From Devosia sp. YIM 151766 (GTDB lineage Bacteria; Pseudomonadota; Alphaproteobacteria; Rhizobiales; Devosiaceae): a stretch of DNA of 64,000 nt. The position numbers and the translations under genes are program-made. The DNA lies in the NCBI RefSeq assembly GCF_030285925.1, contig NZ_CP127251.1, positions 930,001-994,000 of the forward strand, read 5' to 3'. The notes under the pieces were generated by a model, which ran no database searches, was not told the DNA's origin, and saw only the letters and a list, made by a program, of their open reading frames with translations. Below, piece by piece: positions 45,635 to 55,649 of this stretch (within the stretch, counting starts at the first letter, position 1; each line of letters begins with the position of its first letter).

Positions 45635-46897
45635 ATGAATTTTTCAACGAGCCTTGTAGGCGCTGCCGGCCGGCGCTGGGGCAGTCAGCGCGGACACCGC
45701 GACTGGCTGCTGGGCCAAGCCTATGACCTGATCGACTTCTACCAGCGAAACTGTCCCGATCCGCGCGGCGGCTTTTACGACCTCGATGAGCTGGGGCAGC
45801 CCCTGGCGACAGGTTGGCCCCCGGGCCCGGAGCCAGCGCGGGCATTGTTCGCCACCGTGCGCATGGTGCATTGCTTTGCCATCGCGCATCTGATGGGCCG
45901 GCCCGGCGCCGACGATATCGTCGATCACGGGATGAAGTTCCTGTGGGACGGCCACCGCGACACGGTGCATGGCGGCTATCACTGGAGAACCGGCTATGGC
46001 GGGCCGGTCGATGCGAGCAAGCAGGCTTATGGCCATGCCTTTGTGCTGCTGGCCGCGGCCAGCGCCAAGAGCGTGGGCCATCCCGATGCCGACCGCTTGC
46101 TGGACGATGCCACCAATGTGCTGCTGGACCGCTTCTGGGAGCCCGAACATGGCGCGGCGGCCGAAGAATTCAACGCCGACTGGACGCCGATTGCCGGATA
46201 TCGCGGCCAGAATTCCAACATGCATCTCACCGAGGCCTGCATGGCGGCCTATGAGGCGACGGGGACTGTCCAATATCTCGATATGGCCCGCTCCATTGCC
46301 GACCTCATCATAAACCGCAAGACCCGGGAAAACGACTGGCGCCTGCCCGAGCATTTCCACCAGGACTGGAGGATCGACGCCGACTATGACCGCGACGTTT
46401 TCCGCCCCTACGGCACCACGGTGGGACATTGGCTGGAATGGTCCCGGCTGCTGCTGCAATTGTGGGAATTGAGCGGCCGGCCCGGCGACTGGAGCCTGGA
46501 GGCGGCGCAAACGCTGTTCCAGAAATCGATCCAGGAGGGCTGGGACCGGAAGAATGGCGGCTTCTATTTCACCTTGGATTGGCAGGGGCAGCCCCGGGAT
46601 CGCGATCGCTATTGGTGGCCCTGTGCCGAAGGGATCGGGGCCGCGGCCTTCCTCGGCAAGATCACCGGCGATGCCTATTACGAAGAATGGTATCGGCGCC
46701 TGTGGAGCTGGACCGACACGCATCTGATCGATCATGTGGAGGGCGGCTGGTACCCGCAGCTTGGCGACGACCTCAAGCCCAAGACCGATCCGTGGTATGG
46801 CAAGCCGGACATGTACCATTCGTTTCAGGCCTGCCTGATCCCGCTTCTGCCGACCAATGGCAGCGTGGTCCACGGCCTGCTGCACTACGATTTCTGA
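45635..46897 (+). CDS. AGE family sugar isomerase/epimerase (YihS-like)
   Basis: Protein of 420 residues, an (alpha/alpha)6 barrel of the N-acylglucosamine 2-epimerase superfamily. It resembles E. coli YihS closely in several segments: RMVHCFAIAHLMGRPGADDIVDHG, PVDASKQAYGHAFVLLAAAS, YRGQNSNMHLTEACMAAYE, VGHWLEWSRLLLQ and WWPCAEGIGAAAF. YihS-type enzymes interconvert aldoses and ketoses (mannose/fructose, sulfoquinovose). It follows uxuA by 9 bp with a GAGGAGG ribosome-binding site. Exact substrate unknown. Confidence 0.85.
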   Translation: MNFSTSLVGAAGRRWGSQRGHRDWLLGQAYDLIDFYQRNCPDPRGGFYDLDELGQPLATGWPPGPEPARALFATVRMVHCFAIAHLMGRPGADDIVDHGMKFLWDGHRDTVHGGYHWRTGYGGPVDASKQAYGHAFVLLAAASAKSVGHPDADRLLDDATNVLLDRFWEPEHGAAAEEFNADWTPIAGYRGQNSNMHLTEACMAAYEATGTVQYLDMARSIADLIINRKTRENDWRLPEHFHQDWRIDADYDRDVFRPYGTTVGHWLEWSRLLLQLWELSGRPGDWSLEAAQTLFQKSIQEGWDRKNGGFYFTLDWQGQPRDRDRYWWPCAEGIGAAAFLGKITGDAYYEEWYRRLWSWTDTHLIDHVEGGWYPQLGDDLKPKTDPWYGKPDMYHSFQACLIPLLPTNGSVVHGLLHYDF

Positions 46898-46899
46898 CC

Positions 46900-47685
46900 A
46901 TGGCACAGCATTCTGCAACAGCGGCCCTGGTGACCGGCGGCGCCCGCGGCATCGGCAGGGCGATTTCCGAAGCCCTGGCGTCAGCCGGCCATGACATAAT
47001 CGTTCATGCGCGTGGGGGTGGACCGGACCTGAAGTCATTCCTCGACCACCTGGCCGCGCGCTACGGGGTAAAAGCCCGATCGGTGACGGCGGACTTCCTG
47101 GCTCCCGGGGCCGTCGACGAGCTGTTCGATCAGCTCGACCGGATCGGCTGGCCCTTGGGCGTACTGGTCAACAATGCCGGATATGAAACCAATCACGCGG
47201 CCGAAGATATGCCGCAAGACGATTGGAACGGCGTCCTCCAGGTCAATCTTACCGCGCCCTTTCAGTGCAGCCAGCATGCGGCGCGGCTGATGAAGGGCGC
47301 GGGTGGGGTGATCGTCAACATCACCTCGATCCACGACAGCATCGCGCGTAAGGGCCTCAGTCATTACTGCGCCGCAAAGGCCGGACTGCGCATGCTCGGA
47401 CATGCCTTGGCGCTGGAATGGGCGGAATATGGCATTCGCGTCGTCAATATCGGGCCGGGCGCCATCGAGACTGACATGAACCGGTCGGCCATCGAGGCGT
47501 TCGGGCGGCAAAAATTTGACGGCTGGATCCCGGCAGGACGTGTCGGAACGGTCGAGGACGTAGCGGCACTGGTTCGCTTCGTCTGCTCGAAGGAGGCTGG
47601 CTACATGACGGCCACCGATCTCTATGTCGACGGTGGCTATATGCGAAATCTGGTTCGCTACGACGACCGGCCTGGTCGCAGCTGA
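46900..47685 (+). CDS. SDR family oxidoreductase (sugar-dehydrogenase-like)
   Basis: Protein of 261 residues: cofactor motif TGGARGIG, NNAG in LVNNAGYETN, catalytic HYCAAK (Tyr-x3-Lys), and C-terminal YVDGGYMRNLVRYDDRPGRS. The open C-terminal tail is typical of the glucose-dehydrogenase or 3-ketoacyl-reductase-like SDRs found in sugar operons. Follows the AGE gene after 2 bp. A role in oxidising the released sugar or a downstream keto acid is inferred. Confidence 0.85.
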   Translation: MAQHSATAALVTGGARGIGRAISEALASAGHDIIVHARGGGPDLKSFLDHLAARYGVKARSVTADFLAPGAVDELFDQLDRIGWPLGVLVNNAGYETNHAAEDMPQDDWNGVLQVNLTAPFQCSQHAARLMKGAGGVIVNITSIHDSIARKGLSHYCAAKAGLRMLGHALALEWAEYGIRVVNIGPGAIETDMNRSAIEAFGRQKFDGWIPAGRVGTVEDVAALVRFVCSKEAGYMTATDLYVDGGYMRNLVRYDDRPGRS

Positions 47686-47695
47686 AGGAGAAAAG

Positions 47696-48379
47696 ATGTT
47701 TACGGAACAAGAGCTGATCGGTGCCCTTCGGGAACGCTTGTTTACCGCCGTGGTCGGCGACGTGCTCGACAAGATGGGCTATTGCCGCCAATTCCTCCCC
47801 CAGGCCATCGCACCTTTGCGCCCGGATATGCGCATTGCCGGTCGGGCCATGCCCGTGCTGGAGGCGGACGTGTTCGATGAGATAGCCGATCAAAGCCGCG
47901 GCCCCCTGGGCAGGAAGTCCTTCGGACTGATGATAGAAGCGCTGGACGATCTCAAGCCCGGAGAGGTCTATATCGCGACCGGCGCGTCGTTCAATTATGC
48001 GCTTTGGGGCGAACTCATGTCGACCCGCGCGGTCCATCTACAAGCGGCCGGCGCGGTGCTCAATGGCTTCGTGCGCGATGCGGCAGGCATAGAGGCGCTG
48101 AATTTCCCCACCTTCTGTCGCGGCATCTATGCTCAGGACCAGGGGCCGCGCGGCAAGGTCATCGATTACCGCATACCGGTGGAAATCGGCGGTGTGCGGG
48201 TGACGCCCGGCGACCTGCTGTTCGGGGACCGCGAAGGGATGCTGGTCATTCCCGGCGCCGTGGAGCAGGCGGTGATTGCCGCCGCGCTCGAAAAAGCCTC
48301 GACGGAGAACCGGGTGGCGCTGGCCGTCCGGCAAGGCATGAGCGCCCGCGAGGCCTTCGATACGTTCGGTGTCCTCTAG
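47696..48379 (+). CDS. RraA family protein (possible aldolase)
   Basis: Protein of 227 residues of the RraA/HMG-aldolase fold. The active-site pattern NGFVRDAAGI (Arg-Asp) and GDLLFGDREGMLVIP are visible. Family members include RNase E inhibitors and class II pyruvate aldolases acting on 4-hydroxy-2-oxo acids. In this sugar operon an aldolase or decarboxylase role is far more likely. The ATG at 47,696 has GAAGGAGA upstream. Its stop codon abuts the stop of the converging mutarotase gene with no spacer. Confidence 0.82.
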   Translation: MFTEQELIGALRERLFTAVVGDVLDKMGYCRQFLPQAIAPLRPDMRIAGRAMPVLEADVFDEIADQSRGPLGRKSFGLMIEALDDLKPGEVYIATGASFNYALWGELMSTRAVHLQAAGAVLNGFVRDAAGIEALNFPTFCRGIYAQDQGPRGKVIDYRIPVEIGGVRVTPGDLLFGDREGMLVIPGAVEQAVIAAALEKASTENRVALAVRQGMSAREAFDTFGVL

Positions 48380-49390
48380 CTAGCAGGCCGTGACGGCGAT
48401 GGCATAGCTGGTGGACCAGGGACGGCCGGCCACCAGCGCGATGCCCGTCCTATGCCCGGCCCGGGACAGGGGATTGTCCCGGGCGAAAGCGGGCCCCAGA
48501 TCAAAGGGGGCCGCGACCGGTTCGATGCCGATCGCGGTAAAGCGGCCATTCCAGGGATAGAAGGCGCGGCCGCGATTGGACAGCCAGAGCCCGCAGGAAG
48601 GCAGGTCGGCGGCCATCCAGCTCAGCGTGACCGCGTAGCGGTCTTCCTTGTTCCGCAGGGTCACCCGGCCATCGGTTCCGGTCGCCAAAAGCAGGTCCTC
48701 GCTGTTCCCGGCCAGCGGCAAAGCCCTGATATCGAGAGGCGCGCCATCGCGCCCCAGCAATTGCTCGACTGCCACGTCCCGCTGGTCCGGCGCAGCCGCG
48801 CTCCGTCCTGGCTCAACGTCGAGCGGGAAACTCCAGAGCCGCGCTCCCGGCCCCAATTCCAGCCGGGCGGCGCCCGCCTCGGCGGGAAGCCGGAAGACCG
48901 GATGCAGGCCAATCGGCATCTCCACATCCTGCCGCGCCAGAACGGTCAAAGTGAGCTCGATCCGGAGCTCGCTGGGATGAAACGCGATGCGGCGTTCAAG
49001 GCGCTCGATGGGATGATCGTGAGGATAGCGAATAGCGAGAGTGACGGCATCGTCCGACATTGCTTCGACCGACCAATCGTGGTTCGAAGCATAGCCGTGA
49101 TCGTGCCGGTGCCAGTCGGGCTGCGAACCCGGCGACCAGTCTTCCGGCAAGCCGGCCGGCGAAGCCGCGCCGCCGAAGGGCACACAGGGCCATTCCCCGC
49201 GCAGGCGCCGAAGCAGAGGCGGGAGATCGGCCAGGCGCTCGGCGGGATCGTCCGACCAAGGCGCGACGGCGAAGGGTTGAACCCATCTGTCGTCCAGATG
49301 GAATTCCACCGGGCCTAGCATCGCTCCCGTGGCCTGCACCTCGCCGCGAAGGTTGGCGGTCTGCAGGCGGAGGCGTGCCGGCGTCGTCAA
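48380..49390 (-). CDS. Aldose 1-epimerase family protein (mutarotase)
   Basis: Protein of 336 residues with the galactose-mutarotase-like beta-sandwich: N-terminal WPCVPFGGAASPAGLPEDW, HRHDHGYASNHDW (conserved His), IGLHPVFRLP (second His) and LWLSNRGRAFYPW. Interconverts sugar anomers. The start is TTG overlapping the GntR stop (TTGA). It is the last gene of the minus-strand ABC operon. Confidence 0.8.
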   Translation of the reverse strand: MTTPARLRLQTANLRGEVQATGAMLGPVEFHLDDRWVQPFAVAPWSDDPAERLADLPPLLRRLRGEWPCVPFGGAASPAGLPEDWSPGSQPDWHRHDHGYASNHDWSVEAMSDDAVTLAIRYPHDHPIERLERRIAFHPSELRIELTLTVLARQDVEMPIGLHPVFRLPAEAGAARLELGPGARLWSFPLDVEPGRSAAAPDQRDVAVEQLLGRDGAPLDIRALPLAGNSEDLLLATGTDGRVTLRNKEDRYAVTLSWMAADLPSCGLWLSNRGRAFYPWNGRFTAIGIEPVAAPFDLGPAFARDNPLSRAGHRTGIALVAGRPWSTSYAIAVTAC

Positions 49391-50118
49391 CTGCGGCTCT
49401 CCAAGCCGCTCTGGCCGTCGTTGAAATATTCCGGATGCTCGGCGCGGATGGCTTCGATATCCACGAAGACCGATTTGAGATGCTCAGCGATGCTGGCCTC
49501 CGCTCGCGCGCTGTCGCGGGAGCGGATGGACCGGTAGATGTCGGTATGTTCTTCGGTGATGTGGAGCATGCGGGCCTTGCTCAGAAGCGACAGGCGACGG
49601 ACGCGGTCCATGTGGAACTTGGCTTCCCCGACATCCTCCCAGATCGATTCAAATCCGGCCGCCTTGGCGATCAAGGCATGGAACTGATCGTCCGACTGCA
49701 TGAAACTGCGATCGTCGCCCAGATTGGCAAACGTTTTCTGCAAGGCGATTTCGCGCTCGATCTGGCTGCCGATCTCGGGCGTGAAATTGGTAGCGGCAAG
49801 GCGCGCCAGGGGACGTTCCAACGCATCGCGGATGAAACGCGCCTTGGCCACCCGCTGGATGCTGATTGGGGACACCAGCGTGCCGCGTTGCGGATATACG
49901 TCCACCAGGCTGCGCCGGGCCAATCTTGCCAGGGCTTCGCGCACCGGAGTGCGCGACACACCCAGTTCGGTCGCCAAACGCGCCTCGGACATTTCGTCGA
50001 AAGGCTTGAGATCCATGTCCATAATGCGCTCGAGCAGATGATCGTGTACCTGCGAAGCGATGGAACTGCGATCCTGGCGGTGCAGCCCCTGCATATCTCT
50101 GAGACCGGTCAGATTCAT
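49387..50118 (-). CDS. Second GntR family (FCD) transcriptional regulator
   Basis: Protein of 243 residues. N-terminal winged HTH EARLATELGVSRTPVREALARLARRSLVDVYPQRGTLV; C-terminal FCD domain with candidate metal ligands in SDDQFHALI, TEEHTDIYRSI and IAEHLKS. It differs clearly from the GntR at 43,851 (different HTH and spacing) and should answer to a different ligand or site. Embedded in the minus operon, 19 bp after the inner permease gene, so it is probably co-expressed and autoregulated. Confidence 0.85.
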   Translation of the reverse strand: MNLTGLRDMQGLHRQDRSSIASQVHDHLLERIMDMDLKPFDEMSEARLATELGVSRTPVREALARLARRSLVDVYPQRGTLVSPISIQRVAKARFIRDALERPLARLAATNFTPEIGSQIEREIALQKTFANLGDDRSFMQSDDQFHALIAKAAGFESIWEDVGEAKFHMDRVRRLSLLSKARMLHITEEHTDIYRSIRSRDSARAEASIAEHLKSVFVDIEAIRAEHPEYFNDGQSGLESRS

Positions 50119-50137
50119 AACGACCCTCAACGCCTCG

Positions 50138-51019
50138 TCAGTTCGACAATTGCAGGCCGGACATGAAGTATTTCCGGAGCAACACAAAGAGAAGAACGGT
50201 AGGAACGCTGCTGATCAAGCTGGCCGTAACCACCACATTGGGTCCGGAGGAAGCATAAGTTCCCTGGAGTGACTGCAAGGCCGTCATGATGGAGCGTACC
50301 TCTGGCCCGCTGGCCAGGATGGAGGAGAAGAGCAGGTCGTTCCAGATGAAGGTGAATTGCAACAGAAACAGCGCCAGCAGCGGCCCCCTGGCATTGGGCA
50401 GGATCATGGACGTGAAGATGCGCCATTCGCTGGCGCCGTCGATGCGGGCGGCCTCGTCGATCTCGCGGCTGATCGCACCGAAGAAATTGCGCAGCACCAG
50501 CAGCGGAAAGGGGATGCACAGCGCGGTATAGATCAGCAGCATGCCCAGCCAACTGTTCATCAGGTTCATGCGCTGATAGCCGAAGAAGAGAGGCACCAGA
50601 TACATCTGGAACGGGAACAGGGTCCCGGCGAAGATGACCATGAACCAGACATTGGCACCGCGTACACGCAGACGGGTAAGGCCATAGGCCGCCCCGGCCG
50701 CCAGCGCCACGGCCAGCGCCGAGCCGAACAGTCCATAGGTCAGGGAATTGAAGGAAGCCTGCCCCATGCCGGCGCGGGTCCAGGCCTGAACGACGTTGTC
50801 CGCAAACGGCGCAAGCGAACGGGGAAGTTCCAGCACGTTGGAATTGAGATATTCCTCGGTGGATTTGAAGATGGTGACGAACAGATAATAGAACGGCACC
50901 AGATAGGCGGCCAGCAGCACGATGGCGATGACCAGGCGCGGCACGCTGCGTTTTTTACCGCGCCGCTCCTTTGCTATCAGGGCCTGAATGAAGGCGGTGT
51001 CGTTTGCATAGACTGCCAT
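50138..51019 (-). CDS. Carbohydrate ABC transporter permease (MalG type, CUT1)
   Basis: Protein of 293 residues with six membrane helices (first at about VPRLVIAIVLLAAYLVPFYY) and the binding-protein-dependent permease EAA loop (EIDEAARIDGASEWRIF). The ATG at 51,019 has GAGGAA upstream; a start at 51,052 would overlap the neighbouring permease. Pairs with the permease at 51,030-51,974. Confidence 0.94.
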   Translation of the reverse strand: MAVYANDTAFIQALIAKERRGKKRSVPRLVIAIVLLAAYLVPFYYLFVTIFKSTEEYLNSNVLELPRSLAPFADNVVQAWTRAGMGQASFNSLTYGLFGSALAVALAAGAAYGLTRLRVRGANVWFMVIFAGTLFPFQMYLVPLFFGYQRMNLMNSWLGMLLIYTALCIPFPLLVLRNFFGAISREIDEAARIDGASEWRIFTSMILPNARGPLLALFLLQFTFIWNDLLFSSILASGPEVRSIMTALQSLQGTYASSGPNVVVTASLISSVPTVLLFVLLRKYFMSGLQLSN

Positions 51020-51029
51020 GGCCGGTTCC

Positions 51030-51974
51030 TCAGCGAATGCGTTGTTCGACACGGCTCTGCATGGTGGTCAGCGCCCAGCTGACGATCACCACCATGGCGC
51101 TCAGGACCACGGCGATGGCTGCGCCATAGGCCCAGCTGCTCTTGCCGAACGTTTCGTAATACATGTAGACGGCCAGCGAAAGCGTGCGCTGTCCCGGATA
51201 GCCGGTGGCCATGACCCAGAGCAGGTCGAAGGCGGTGAAGCCGGCGACGACGTTGAGAATGGTCACGACAAAGACGGTGGGCAGCAGCAGCGGCCAGATG
51301 ATGTGGCGGAAGATCTGCCAGTTCGATGCCCCGTCGACACGCGCCGCCTCGATCGGGTCACGAGGGATGGCGGCGAGACCGAGCAGCAGCAGCACCATGT
51401 TGATGCCCAGGGTCTGCCAGGCGAAGGTGAAAATGATGGCCGGCGTTATGGTGTTTGCCTCGAACAGCCAGCCGAAGTCATTGGGCTGGCCGGTCACGGC
51501 GCTGGAAATGGTGTTGATGACGCCATGTGGCGCATAAACATAATACCAGAGCGTGCCAACCGCCGTCGGCGCCAGGACGCGCGGCAGGAAGAACAGGCTC
51601 TTGAAGGTTTCCTCGAAAGGGATGCCGCGCAGCAGCATGGCCAAACCCAGGCCGAAGGCCAGCGGGAGCACCAGCGCTCCGACAACCCACATGCCGGTAT
51701 TGATCATCGCCTCGGAAAAGTAAGGGATACCGATCAGACGCTGGTAGTTGAGCAGGCCGGCAAATTCGTCCAGGCCGGAAAAGCGCTGCCAGCGCGTAAA
51801 GCTCAGGATGATATTGAAGACCACCGGCGCGAGCAGGAAAACGCCCACCATCAGCAAAGCCGGCGCCATGAAGAGCAGGGCAACGCGTCCCGATCGGCGC
51901 ATGGCGGCCGTCTCGCGCCTTTTGGCCTCTTCGAGAATGGCCGGTGCCATGATGGGCGTGGCTGGAATGGACAT
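51030..51974 (-). CDS. Carbohydrate ABC transporter permease (MalF type, CUT1)
   Basis: Protein of 314 residues with six membrane helices (first about MAPALLMVGVFLLAPVVF) and the EAA loop (IEAARVDGASNWQIF). The ATG at 51,974 was chosen over the open frame to 52,028. With the MalG-type permease it forms the membrane channel of the importer. Confidence 0.94.
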   Translation of the reverse strand: MSIPATPIMAPAILEEAKRRETAAMRRSGRVALLFMAPALLMVGVFLLAPVVFNIILSFTRWQRFSGLDEFAGLLNYQRLIGIPYFSEAMINTGMWVVGALVLPLAFGLGLAMLLRGIPFEETFKSLFFLPRVLAPTAVGTLWYYVYAPHGVINTISSAVTGQPNDFGWLFEANTITPAIIFTFAWQTLGINMVLLLLGLAAIPRDPIEAARVDGASNWQIFRHIIWPLLLPTVFVVTILNVVAGFTAFDLLWVMATGYPGQRTLSLAVYMYYETFGKSSWAYGAAIAVVLSAMVVIVSWALTTMQSRVEQRIR

Positions 51975-52034
51975 CAAACTACCTCGCGCAAAAGCGGGAG
52001 GGCGGCCGGCAAGTGCCGGCCACCCCATATCGTT

Positions 52035-53270
52035 TTACTGATAGGCCCAGTAATCGGCATTGAGCGTCTGCATGTCATCCATGATCCGCTGGGCATTGTC
52101 AGCCGTGGGGTTGAGCATGAAAGCGCCCAATTGGGACACCAGATCACCCTGTAGATCGGGCGGCACGGCTTCCCACCAGCGGACGATGCCGCGCGGCTGC
52201 TGGGCAGCCATCAGTTCGTTGACCTCGGCCACGATGGCGTTGGGAGCATCGGACTGGATATTGCCGTTATAGATGCCATTGGCTTCGCCAAGGGCGTTGC
52301 CGGCCGCGGGCGACATCAGGTAATCGACCGCAGCCGAAAGCTCGGGCTGCTGCTCGAGAGCCTGTCTGGACACCACGATCGGCGCCGTTTCCACGATGAT
52401 GGAATTCTCGACCTCGGGGGTGACGGTGGGCATGATGAAGGCCCCGAAATCCTCGCCGGGCTCCATGCCCTTGGTTTCGAGCACGCCGGCGGCCCATTCG
52501 CCGATCAGCCACATGGCGGCCTCGCCATTGACGAAGAAGCGGGTATCGTCCTGCTCGCGCGGATCAGTGAAATAGCCGCGTTCGTAGAAGTCGACCCAGA
52601 TGTCGAATGCCGCCTTCACCTCGGGGCCGTTATAGGGAACGGTGCCATCAGTGAGGCCTACAAAGGCGTCGGGATCGGTGCGGATCATCAGTTCGGAGAA
52701 CCAGATCAGGCCCATCCAGCCGCCGACATTGGGGGCGTTGAAGGGAGTATATCCGGCGGCCTTCAGCGCCTCGGCTGCCGCGGTCAGTTCTTCCCAGGTT
52801 TGGGGAGGATTGTCGATGCCGGCGGCCTCGAAGGCTTCCTTGCTGTAGAGCACCGGCCAACGGGCGACATTGAGGGGCACGGCATAGGGAACGCCGTCCA
52901 CCGAGACCTGAGCCTTTTCCGCCTCGGAGAAATATCCTTCGGCGATGGCCTTGTCCCATGCTGCGGAAAGGTCAGCCACCTGCCCGGTTTCGACCAGGCT
53001 GTCGAGCTGCTTGCCGTTCCACCAGGTGAACAGCGGCGGGGTATTGCCACCGGCAATGGAGGATTGCACGAAGGCCTGATACCGATCCGTCGGCGTCTGC
53101 AATTGCGGGCTGATATTCAACCCCGATGCTTCGGACGCACCATCGGAAAGGGCCTGAAAACCGGTCTCCCAGCCGTTCTTGTCGTAACTGAAGCTGATGT
53201 CTTGTGCCGTAACGGCAGTGCCTGTAGCGGCGAAAATCGCCGCCGAGGCAAGCAAAGTTCTATACTTCAT
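52035..53270 (-). CDS. ABC transporter sugar-binding protein (CUT1)
   Basis: Protein of 411 residues with a signal peptide (MKYRTLLASAAIFAATGTAVTAQ, residues 1-23) and the MalE-like two-domain fold: YQAFVQSSIAGGNTPPLFTWWNGKQLDSLVETGQ, and VPYAVPLNVARWPVLYSKEAFEAAGI. The aromatic-rich ligand segments (FTWWNG, IRWWEAVPP-like) are consistent with a sugar. Sequence similarity to characterised binding proteins cannot be established here, so the ligand is unknown; CUT1 proteins usually bind oligosaccharides or polyols. Confidence 0.93.
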   Translation of the reverse strand: MKYRTLLASAAIFAATGTAVTAQDISFSYDKNGWETGFQALSDGASEASGLNISPQLQTPTDRYQAFVQSSIAGGNTPPLFTWWNGKQLDSLVETGQVADLSAAWDKAIAEGYFSEAEKAQVSVDGVPYAVPLNVARWPVLYSKEAFEAAGIDNPPQTWEELTAAAEALKAAGYTPFNAPNVGGWMGLIWFSELMIRTDPDAFVGLTDGTVPYNGPEVKAAFDIWVDFYERGYFTDPREQDDTRFFVNGEAAMWLIGEWAAGVLETKGMEPGEDFGAFIMPTVTPEVENSIIVETAPIVVSRQALEQQPELSAAVDYLMSPAAGNALGEANGIYNGNIQSDAPNAIVAEVNELMAAQQPRGIVRWWEAVPPDLQGDLVSQLGAFMLNPTADNAQRIMDDMQTLNADYWAYQ

Positions 53271-53319
53271 GCTCTCTCTCTCCCAGTTGAGCTTACTTCC
53301 ATAGGGCGCAGGCCCGGTC

Positions 53320-54419
<1,100 letters not shown>

Positions 54420-54420
<1 letters not shown>

Positions 54421-55649
54421 CAGGCACCTCCGGATAGGGATTCGGGCGTGGCGAAGCGCATCTCGGGATGGATGGCGTACCAATCGGGACGTTGCGGGTC
54501 GCGATCATAGGCGTAGCCACCGACCTCGCGGAAATATTCGGCATATTGATCGAGCTTGGCCCGGTCGACTTCGACGCCCAGTCCCGGCCCCTCCGGCAGG
54601 CGAATGGCGCCGTTCTCGTAACGCAGCTTGCCACCCACGATGATGTCGTCGACCAGGTGATGGTAATGCGCGTCTGCGGCAAAGCCCAGATTGGGCAGGG
54701 CCGCGCCCAGATGCAGCATGGAGGCGAGCTGGATGCCCGCTTCCCCCGAAGAGTGCACGCTGGCACCGAACTGGAAGGCTTCCAGGATCTGACCGGCGCG
54801 ATAGGCCTGGCGCAGGCCGCCCCAGAAGGTGGTATCGAGCAAGACGACGTCCACCGCCTCGAGGCGGATATTGGCGGCGAGGTGCTCGAAGTTCACCACC
54901 ACCACATTGGTGGCTGTTGGAATGCTGATGCGCTGGCGCAAGCGGCGCATGCCTTCGAGGCCGAAGCAGAAATCTTCGAGATAATCGTTGCGGATATCGG
55001 CCACGGCCTCGGCGACCCGAATGGCTTCTTCTACCGTCCAGGCATTGTTGGGATCGAGCCTGAAGCTGTCGCCGGGAAAGGCGTCCGCCAGCGCGCGATA
55101 GACTTCGATGTCATGGTCCGGGCTGAAAACACCGCCCTTGAGCTTGTGGGTGGTAAAGCCGTTGGCGGCCTTCTGCCGGCGCGCCTCGGCGACGATTTCG
55201 TCCGGACTTACCTCGCCTCCATGGCTTTCGCCCGGATAGCGATAGAACAGGTAGCTGGCAAAGGGGATGGTTTCGCGCAGGGCGCCGCCGATCAGATCGC
55301 AAGCGCGGATGCCCAGCGCTTTGCCGGCCACGTCCATGCAGGCCATTTCGATCGCGGCATGCAATTGCATGCGGTTGTTGTAAAGGCCGGCGACGGGATT
55401 CATTATTTTCCAGCGCAACTGCTCGAGCTGCAGCGGATCGTGCCCCTTCAGATAGGGCAGCAGGGCGCGCACGCTTTGTTCGGCGGATTCGCCCCCACCG
55501 CCCATTTCGCCCCAACCCGAAAGGCCGTCGTCGGTCACAACTTCGACGATGGTGCGCACGAAACGCCCCCAATGGGCGCCATGCGCATGACGCAGCGGCG
55601 CCTCGAGCGGCAGGGCAATGGTCGTTGCCTTCAGATCGACGATCTTCAT
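54420..55649 (-). CDS. Enolase-superfamily acid-sugar dehydratase (GlucD-like)
   Basis: Protein of 409 residues. The capping domain is followed by a TIM barrel with the catalytic THKLKGGV lysines (KxK), metal-ligand LDPNNAW, PTATN, and a C-terminal His in the VHSSGEAG segment. The order and spacing match the glucarate dehydratase subgroup, but GlucD has HSNNHFD where this protein has HSSGEAG, so the substrate probably differs. It should dehydrate a sugar acid to a 2-keto-3-deoxy acid. Overlaps the SDR stop (ATGA) and the ATPase start. Confidence 0.82.

Noticed and set aside
45635..46897. Sulfoquinovose catabolism based on the YihS-like protein
   Set aside because: There is no GH31 sulfoquinovosidase, sulfofructose kinase, sulfosugar aldolase or sulfolactaldehyde enzyme in the locus; UxuA and the GH38-like genes point to other sugars.
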